From Lysinibacillus_B sp050613145 (lineage in GTDB: Bacteria > Bacillota > Bacilli > Bacillales_A > Planococcaceae), in assembly GCF_050613145.1 (NCBI RefSeq), contig NZ_CP192507.1, positions 1,302,001 through 1,366,000 of the forward strand: a stretch of DNA of 64,000 nucleotides, given 5' to 3'. The position numbers were made by a program, and so were the translations under genes. Every line of letters starts with the position of its first letter. The first letter of the stretch is position 1. Below are positions 58,964 through 64,000 of this stretch, piece by piece. Below the pieces are notes generated by a model that saw nothing but the letters and a program-made list of their open reading frames with translations, made no database searches and was not told where the DNA came from.

Positions 58964-59707
58964 TTAATTCTCCTTCGGTTGTAAAATACGTAAGCTTGTT
59001 AATTCACGCACATTGTATTTTTGTAAGAAATTCATGACAATTACTGTCAGTAAGCCTTCACTAATAGCTAAAGGAACTTGAGTTAAAGCAAAAATGCCGC
59101 CAAATTTTTGGAAAGAAGCGACAAAGCCACCAACCTCAGCAGGGAAAGCTAATGCTAATTGAATCGATGTCATCACATATGTACCAAGATCGCCTAGCGT
59201 TGCTGCTAAAAATACTGCAATGGAGAAAGATAGACCAAGCTTTGTCGCGCCCTTGTAAACACCGTAGGCGATAAATGGTCCAACGACTGCCATTGAAAAA
59301 ATATTAGCACCAAGTGTTGTAAGTCCACCATGTGCAAGTAGCAATGATTGGAATAATAAAACGATTGTACCCATGACACTCATTACAAGTGGTCCAAATA
59401 AAATAGAACCAAGTCCTACTCCTGTTGGATGTGAACAGCTTCCGGTAACAGATGGAATTTTTAATGCCGATAAAACGAAAGTAAATGCCCCAGATAAAGC
59501 AAGTAGCATTTTACTATCTGGATGTTCTTTAACAACTTTTTGAATCGAACGTAAACCAAGAATTAAGAAAGGCAAGCTGATAGCGAACCAGAAAATCGCC
59601 CAAGCAATCGGTAAATACCCCTCCATAATATGCATGGCATAGGCTTGTTTCGGAATAAATAGTAGAACGATGCCGAAATAAAGCAATTTAGTAAATAGGT
59701 TTTTCAT
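58964..59707 (-). CDS. cbiM: Cobalt ECF substrate-binding protein CbiM
   Basis: A 247-residue membrane S-component. A signal peptide (NLFTKLLYFGIVLLFIPKQA) ends at AYA, exposing MHIMEGYLP, whose N-terminal Met-His is the metal site in this family. PSVTGSCSHPTGVGLGSILF with metal-loop His, and LLLAHGGLTTLGANIFSMAV are further signatures. First gene of the operon, behind the cobalamin riboswitch. Confidence 0.95.
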   Translation of the reverse strand: MKNLFTKLLYFGIVLLFIPKQAYAMHIMEGYLPIAWAIFWFAISLPFLILGLRSIQKVVKEHPDSKMLLALSGAFTFVLSALKIPSVTGSCSHPTGVGLGSILFGPLVMSVMGTIVLLFQSLLLAHGGLTTLGANIFSMAVVGPFIAYGVYKGATKLGLSFSIAVFLAATLGDLGTYVMTSIQLALAFPAEVGGFVASFQKFGGIFALTQVPLAISEGLLTVIVMNFLQKYNVRELTSLRILQPKEN

Positions 59708-59780
59708 GTTTCATTCTCCTTTTGTTATTTTATGACGAAAAAGTGCATAAAAAAATACACTTTATAGGAGAAAAGTGCAC

Positions 59781-59806
59781 GATGAAAAAAGCAAACAAGC
59801 GTTGCT
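59781..59806 (-). terminator. Possible riboswitch-linked terminator
   Basis: On the minus strand AAGCAACGCTTGTTTGCTTTTTT lies between the riboswitch and cbiM; the AGCAA/TTGCT stem is short, so this is a weak call for the expression platform. Confidence 0.4.
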
Positions 59807-59847
59807 TCTATTCGTACCTATCCTCGTAGGTTGAATGGCGTTTAATT

Positions 59848-59995
59848 TTTGGCAGGTCTCCTGGCTTATCATCAACGCTTCTCACACCTTCCCGTTTAAA
59901 AACAGTGGCTGTTTTGTGAGTCACTCCGAAATTACAGTTGCGGGACAGCATCGGCCTTTCACCGATTTCCCTTTTAAGCTACATATAGCACCAAA
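59848..59995 (-). ncRNA. Cobalamin (B12) riboswitch upstream of cbiM
   Basis: On the minus strand the conserved blocks appear in order: GGGAAATCGGTGAAAGGCCG, then GCTGTCCCGCAACTGTAA, GCCACTG, GGGAAGGTGTGAGAAGCG, and the 3' B12 box AAGCCAGGAGACCTGCC. This is the canonical AdoCbl/MeCbl aptamer. Cobalamin binding is expected to shut off cobalt uptake. The gap 59996-60199 beyond it has only AT-rich sequence and the promoter region. Confidence 0.95.
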
Positions 59996-60199
59996 AATCA
60001 TTCAGTTGTCGTCATTGAAAAATAGTCTAACAGTTTTGAAAACTTTTTTCTAGTTCTTTTTCGGCTACTAAGAGAAATATGTACTAGAATTACATATTCT
60101 GAAATAGGAAAAGCTATTTAAAGAAATATTAAAATACAAGCTAAGTATTGTTTCGCCTCTACCCCAAAAACATAGTAAAATGAGGGAGGAGGGATGAAC

Positions 60200-60811
60200 A
60201 TGAACGTATTTCAAATGCATTTAGTTGAAAAGCAAACAATGAAATTATTAAATAGTATCGCAACAACAAAGGATGAAAGCGTATTAAATGCCGTACGTGG
60301 TGTAATTGATACAACATTAACAGAAGCGGATGTACCTCGCTTTATTATCGATGATGTGTTAGTCGTAAAAGAGCGCCCACAGCTAGAGCCATTTATGACG
60401 TTTGTTAAATTAAACGTAGAGCCATTTCCTGACGTATCTGAGCAAGTAGTGAAGCGTCTATGGAAAAAAGATAAAAAAGTAAAGCCACCAAAAGTAACAG
60501 ACCCACTTGTAACATTTGTTTCATGGGATGATACAACAACACGTTCACGTTATTTTGTGTATGAACAAGAAGGCAAATTAGTAGGTGTGAAAGGCGTCCT
60601 TTCTATGGAAAAAAGGCAAGGGATTTGCGCCCTCTGTCAGCAACACAAGGATGTATCCCTTTTCACCACAAAGGAAAAGGGCGACATTGAGGGGACGTAT
60701 AAAACATATAGTCAGTATATTTGTGCCGATACAATGAGCTGTGAACGAAATATTGATTCAGCAGAAAAGTTGCAAAGCTTTATGGAAACCGTAAGATCGA
60801 AAATGCGCTAA
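60200..60811 (+). CDS. EF-G-binding protein of the FusB/FBP type
   Basis: A 203-residue protein with an all-helical N-terminal domain and a C-terminal treble-clef zinc finger, seen as KRQGICALCQQHKDVSLFTT and YSQYICADTMSCERNI (four cysteines). Relatives bind EF-G and free stalled ribosomes, giving fusidic acid tolerance in staphylococci; chromosomal versions are common in Bacillales and their native role is uncertain. I chose the ATG at 60200, seven bases after AGGAGG, over the ATG at 60194, which is too close. Confidence 0.8.
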   Translation: MNVFQMHLVEKQTMKLLNSIATTKDESVLNAVRGVIDTTLTEADVPRFIIDDVLVVKERPQLEPFMTFVKLNVEPFPDVSEQVVKRLWKKDKKVKPPKVTDPLVTFVSWDDTTTRSRYFVYEQEGKLVGVKGVLSMEKRQGICALCQQHKDVSLFTTKEKGDIEGTYKTYSQYICADTMSCERNIDSAEKLQSFMETVRSKMR

Positions 60812-60880
60812 ATTTTTATTTTCGATGAAAGTAGTGATGCCTGTTTTATTTTGTGCTACGCTCGCAATGAGGTGGTTGTC

Positions 60881-61804
60881 TTGATTTTAATTGAACGGGA
60901 TGAATCATTTAAAATAAGTACATTACAAGCAGGCGTTCGGCGTGGTCTAATGGAGCTTCGTGATTTACTATATCGGGCAGAATCGGGTCTAGTAGGTGAG
61001 CAGTATGTCGACCGGATGTGGCATGATTTTCAACTGAAGGAGCCATATTATTTACTTCATAATTATTGCATCAGTCAGCATCAAATCGATACTGTATTTA
61101 TTTGCAGTCGATTTATATTAATTGTAGAGATTAAAAACATCAGTGGACGTATTACGTTTGAAGAAGAGAAATCACAGTTTTTACGTGAATGGGAAGATGG
61201 CACGATAGAAAGTTTTCGAAATCCGATCGATCAAGTAAAGCGCCATGTACGATATATAGATCATTTAATCGATGCTCGTTTGCCTATTTTTTACGCGGTT
61301 GTATTTGCCCATCCTCGGACAATTATCGGTCGTATACCCCTTGGCGAGCCTGTATTTAAACTGAGTGGATTGGAAACATTTGTCCGAAAATTGCTAGCAC
61401 AGTGTCCTGAAAAGTTGAATCCAGTTCATCTCGAACAGTTTGCGCTATCGCTTGCAAAGAAGCATCAAGTTCGTAAGGAAACGGTGCAAATAGAAGTTTC
61501 ACGTGTTATGCCTGGTGTACTGTGTTCCAAGTGTACAAAGGGAATGAAGTTTCAGCATGGTAAATTTATTTGTTTAAGATGTAATCAAAGTGGGCTAGAG
61601 GACTTTTATGTAGGGTTAGCGGATTACCGGTATTTGATTTCGGAATGGATATCTAATCAGGAGTTACGGAGGTTTTTTCATATTTCTTCTGAAGATGCCG
61701 CGAGAAGGCTTTTAAAAAACTTAGCATTTGATTTTACAGGAACATATAAAGATCGAAAGTATAGAATTTGTTTAGAAAAATTGAATTCGCGGGTAAATAG
61801 GTGA
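60881..61804 (+). CDS. NERD-domain protein with zinc ribbon
   Basis: A 307-residue protein with an N-terminal NERD domain (about residues 38-150): GLVGEQYVDRMWHDF, QHQIDTVFICSRFILIVEIK with the nuclease-like D...ExK triad, then FRNPIDQVKRHV. The C-terminal part has a zinc ribbon CSKCTKGMKF...ICLRC near residues 217-238. NERD proteins are nuclease-related, function mostly unknown. TTG start at 60881 behind GAGGTGG. The last residues (SRVNR) are encoded by a 21-nt tandem repeat. Confidence 0.75.
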   Translation: MILIERDESFKISTLQAGVRRGLMELRDLLYRAESGLVGEQYVDRMWHDFQLKEPYYLLHNYCISQHQIDTVFICSRFILIVEIKNISGRITFEEEKSQFLREWEDGTIESFRNPIDQVKRHVRYIDHLIDARLPIFYAVVFAHPRTIIGRIPLGEPVFKLSGLETFVRKLLAQCPEKLNPVHLEQFALSLAKKHQVRKETVQIEVSRVMPGVLCSKCTKGMKFQHGKFICLRCNQSGLEDFYVGLADYRYLISEWISNQELRRFFHISSEDAARRLLKNLAFDFTGTYKDRKYRICLEKLNSRVNR

Positions 61805-61839
61805 AAATCGCGGGTAAAGCTATACTTTTCGCGGGTAAA
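61787..61839. repeat. 21-nt tandem repeat, three units
   Basis: TCGCGGGTAAA occurs at 61787, 61808 and 61829, an exact 21-base period with variable filler. The first unit lies inside the end of the NERD gene and the second just after its stop. Period and A-rich/GC-rich alternation match the array at 7891-8058. Confidence 0.75.
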
Positions 61840-61844
61840 TCTAA

Positions 61845-61880
61845 AATCCCTGCTTCCACACAAGAAGCAGGGATTATTTC
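61845..61880. terminator. Bidirectional terminator
   Basis: AATCCCTGCTTC pairs exactly with GAAGCAGGGATT around a seven-base loop between convergent genes; A/T tracts on both sides. Confidence 0.8.
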
Positions 61881-61881
61881 A

Positions 61882-63069
61882 TTAGCTATTCACTTTAGAA
61901 TATTGATGAAGAATCTTTCCTAAGCGCTTAATGCCTTCTTCAATGACTTCAGGCGTTGAATTCGTATAATTTAAACGTAATGTATTGATATTTTCAGGGT
62001 TTGTATAGAACGGATCTCCTGGAACGAACGCTATTTTTTCTTCCATTGCTTTTTCAAACAATTCAAGTGCAGATACGCCTTCTTCAAGGGTTACCCAAAT
62101 GAACATACCGCCTTCTGGTTTTGTATAGCTCACTGTCGGTGGGAAGTATTTCTCGATTGCAGCTAGCATTGCATCAGATTGCTCGCGGTATAGGTTAATA
62201 ATTTTATCTACATGCTCTTGATACTCATTGTTAGCTAGATAATCATGAATGACATATTGAGAAAAAATATTTGTGTGTAAGTCTGTTGCTTGTTTTGCTG
62301 TTTCGATATGTCCCATCAGTTCTTTATTTTTCGTCACAATCCAGCCGAGGCGCATACCAGGTGTGACCGTTTTAGAAAACGAACCTAGTAATATAGAATT
62401 CTCTAAGCGACCACCGCCGATATAAGGTAATGTTTCGCCACGGAAACGTAACTCTCCATACGGATCATCCTCAATGAAGGCTACATCATACTTTTTCACT
62501 AATTCATAAATCGCTTCACGCTTCTCGCGAGAATACGTAATGCCTGTTGGGTTTTGGAAATTCGGTACCGTGTAGATGAATTTGACGTTTGGATTTTGTA
62601 ATTGCTTCTCAAGCTCTTCTACATTTAACCCATCTTCTTCTAGAGTAACAGAATAGAAGGTAGGCTCCGCTAATGTAAATGCTTGAATGGCACCTAAATA
62701 ACCTGGTGCTTCCATAATGACACCGTCACCTTTATTTAATAACACTTTACCGATAATCTCTAAAGCTTGTTGTGAACCTGTTGTAATGAGGATTTCATCA
62801 GGTGCAATATCAAGACCGTAGTTTTTCTTGTATTTCGCTGCGATATATTCACGTAAAGGTAAGTAACCTTGTGTTGTAGAATATTGGAAAAGTTTTGTGC
62901 CATGTTCATCAATAGAGCGGTTAATGGCTTCTTTTAACTTGTCAGTCGGAAATGAAATAGGGTTCGGTAAACCACCAGCAAATGAAATGACATCCGTTTC
63001 ACCTGTGACCTTTAAGATGTTACGAATGAATGACGATGGTGTATTTAAAATTTTATTAGAGTACTGCAT
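61882..63069 (-). CDS. PLP-dependent aminotransferase (2-aminoadipate/MocR-like fold I)
   Basis: A 395-residue class I/II aminotransferase. VISFAGGLPNPISFP, LLRE-type QYSTTQGYLPLREYIAAKY, ITTGSQQALEIIGKVLLNKG, TVPNFQNPTGITYSREKR, IEDDPYGELRF and the PLP Lys in LLGSFSKTVTPGMRLGW are the motifs of the LysN / aromatic-aminoadipate group. There is no HTH domain, so it is not a MocR regulator. Substrate cannot be fixed from sequence. ACGATACG region gives a GGAACGATACG ribosome site. Confidence 0.9.
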   Translation of the reverse strand: MQYSNKILNTPSSFIRNILKVTGETDVISFAGGLPNPISFPTDKLKEAINRSIDEHGTKLFQYSTTQGYLPLREYIAAKYKKNYGLDIAPDEILITTGSQQALEIIGKVLLNKGDGVIMEAPGYLGAIQAFTLAEPTFYSVTLEEDGLNVEELEKQLQNPNVKFIYTVPNFQNPTGITYSREKREAIYELVKKYDVAFIEDDPYGELRFRGETLPYIGGGRLENSILLGSFSKTVTPGMRLGWIVTKNKELMGHIETAKQATDLHTNIFSQYVIHDYLANNEYQEHVDKIINLYREQSDAMLAAIEKYFPPTVSYTKPEGGMFIWVTLEEGVSALELFEKAMEEKIAFVPGDPFYTNPENINTLRLNYTNSTPEVIEEGIKRLGKILHQYSKVNS

Positions 63070-63190
63070 AACGTATCGTTCCTTTTCTTTCTAGTATATT
63101 TCGGGGGAACCCCTTAGTTGCTTCAGTATTACTCGATAATATCAGATAATTCCAACAAATAAAACTGTTAAAAGGCAAGATTTATTGAAG

Positions 63191-63208
63191 CGTCCGAGCA
63201 AAAAGCGG
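63191..63208. repeat. Single related repeat unit
   Basis: TCCGAGCAAAAAGC occurs here, nearly identical to unit 6 of the array at 7891-8058 (TCCGAGCAAAAAG at 7994-8006). It lies in the 382-base gap between the aminotransferase and asnB, which otherwise has only a TTTTATGCTT/AAGCATAAAA hairpin and the asnB promoter. Confidence 0.5.
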
Positions 63209-63338
63209 TTTTATGCTTAAGGTGGCAGATTTGTAAAGCTTTACAGCAATAAAAAGCATAAAAAAGAATACATCCTTATTTAATAGTATATGTTCCATTT
63301 TTAGGTGAACTTGAAACATTGGAACTACTTGTGTTTGG

Positions 63339-63367
63339 TTGGGTTTTAAGCGGTTTTGTGATATATT
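63339..63367 (+). promoter_or_regulatory. Sigma-A type promoter of asnB
   Basis: TTGGGT at 63339-63344, 17 bases, TATATT at 63362-63367, 85 bases before the asnB start. Confidence 0.55.
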
Positions 63368-63451
63368 CTATTAGTAATCGACAAGATATTGGAACAACGA
63401 ATAGCAAAGGCATATGTGCTGGGCTATAGATAAAAGGAGAAATTTTAATAT

Positions 63452-64000
63452 ATGTGTGGTTTTATCGGCTATATAAATGGTACACATCCCATTAATCATA
63501 AACAAGTCATCGAAAATATGATGAATACAATTATTCACCGCGGTCCTGATAGTGGTGGGATTCACGCTGATGACAAAGTAACATTAGGTTTCCGTCGTTT
63601 AAGTATTCTTGACTTATCGGACGTAGCCAATCAGCCACTTTACAGTGAAGATGGCAACATCGTTTTAGTGTTTAACGGTGAAATTTATAACTTTATGTCC
63701 ATCCGGAAAGAGCTAGAAGCGAAGGGATATCACTTCAAAACAAATTCAGATAGTGAAGTGTTACTACATGGCTACGCAGAATACGGTTTTGAGCTTGTAC
63801 ATAAACTGCGTGGGATGTTCGCATTTTGTATTTGGGATCAAAAGAATGACCTACAATTTATCGGACGTGATGGCTTTGGTATTAAGCCGTTGTACTATAC
63901 GCAAAATACGACAGATGAAACGATCATTTTCGGTTCGGAGATTAAATCATTTTTACCGCACCCATCCTTTATAAAAGAATTAAATAAAGATGCGTTACGT
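63452..64000 (+). CDS. asnB: Asparagine synthase (glutamine-hydrolysing), partial
   Basis: The first 183 residues of an AsnB-type enzyme; the frame stays open to the window end. MCGFIGYINGTHPINHKQVI places the glutaminase nucleophile Cys2 right after the start Met. MNTIIHRGPDSGG, FRRLSILDLSD, FNGEIYNFMSIRKELEAKGY and GMFAFCIWDQKND are the class II glutaminase motifs. The synthetase half lies beyond the window. AAAAGGAGAAA precedes the ATG. It makes asparagine from aspartate, opposite to the AnsA reaction encoded at 14 kb. Confidence 0.92.
   Translation, partial: MCGFIGYINGTHPINHKQVIENMMNTIIHRGPDSGGIHADDKVTLGFRRLSILDLSDVANQPLYSEDGNIVLVFNGEIYNFMSIRKELEAKGYHFKTNSDSEVLLHGYAEYGFELVHKLRGMFAFCIWDQKNDLQFIGRDGFGIKPLYYTQNTTDETIIFGSEIKSFLPHPSFIKELNKDALR

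Noticed and set aside
63070..63451. T-box or riboswitch upstream of asnB
   Set aside because: No T-box sequence (AGGGTGG-ACCGCG) or specifier structure is visible; only a promoter and a short hairpin can be supported.

Overview
The window is a chromosomal segment of a low-GC, endospore-forming Firmicute. Spore genes are present (sleB, ypeB, spoIVA), and from about 8.7 kb to 56.9 kb the gene order follows the Bacillus subtilis ypbB-to-panD block. Missing or replaced neighbours, many TTG/GTG starts and the intergenic repeat families point to the Planococcaceae/Caryophanaceae side (Lysinibacillus/Solibacillus-like). That genus-level guess is inference; the spore-forming Bacillales assignment is well supported.

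Region 1 (1-8.6 kb) is an accessory island. It opens with a gene cut by the left edge and two coiled-coil proteins, then two small membrane proteins. Next comes a two-gene Pycsar anti-phage system: a membrane effector at 2316-2882, probably started with ATT, and a class III pyrimidine cyclase at 2884-3639. A divergent XRE repressor faces an operon through a promoter region with three TGACAG-type operator repeats. That operon holds unknown proteins and a winged-helix protein. A Type IV-like restriction protein (excisionase-type HTH, SRA-like domain, HNH nuclease) follows. The island ends in degraded sequence: a frameshifted small phage-type membrane gene, a ~21-nt tandem repeat array, a diverged 64-bp direct repeat and a copy of a structured dispersed repeat.

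Region 2 (8.7-32 kb) is housekeeping: ypbB-recQ, a LysM protein, a metallophosphoesterase, the YpdA bacillithiol-disulfide reductase, ansA, prsW, sleB-ypeB behind a sigma-G type promoter, a PilZ c-di-GMP receptor, cmk, the S1 protein, der, gpsA, yphE-yphF, spoIVA behind a sigma-E type promoter, HU, folE-mtrB, hepS-menG-hepT (menaquinone), ndk, a lineage-specific tandem pair of small coiled-coil membrane proteins, and cheR.

Region 3 (32-49.6 kb) carries the aromatic supraoperon aroC-aroB-aroH-hisC-tyrA-aroA without the trp genes that sit between aroH and hisC in B. subtilis. It continues with ypiA-ypiB-ypiF, the qcrABC cytochrome bc complex, ypjA, a YugP-type metallopeptidase, a YitT protein on the minus strand, and ypjD-dapB-mgsA-bshA-cca, with bshB1 missing.

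Region 4 (49.6-64 kb) starts with an insertion of small unknown genes and repeat elements. Then come birA, a minus-strand UbiB/AarF kinase, a glutaredoxin behind paired ATACC-N6-GGTAT operator-like palindromes, and panBCD with a structured leader. The minus-strand cobalt transporter cbiMNQO is headed by a cobalamin riboswitch. The window closes with a FusB-like EF-G binding protein, a NERD protein, a PLP aminotransferase (minus strand) and the start of an asparagine synthetase that runs off the right edge.
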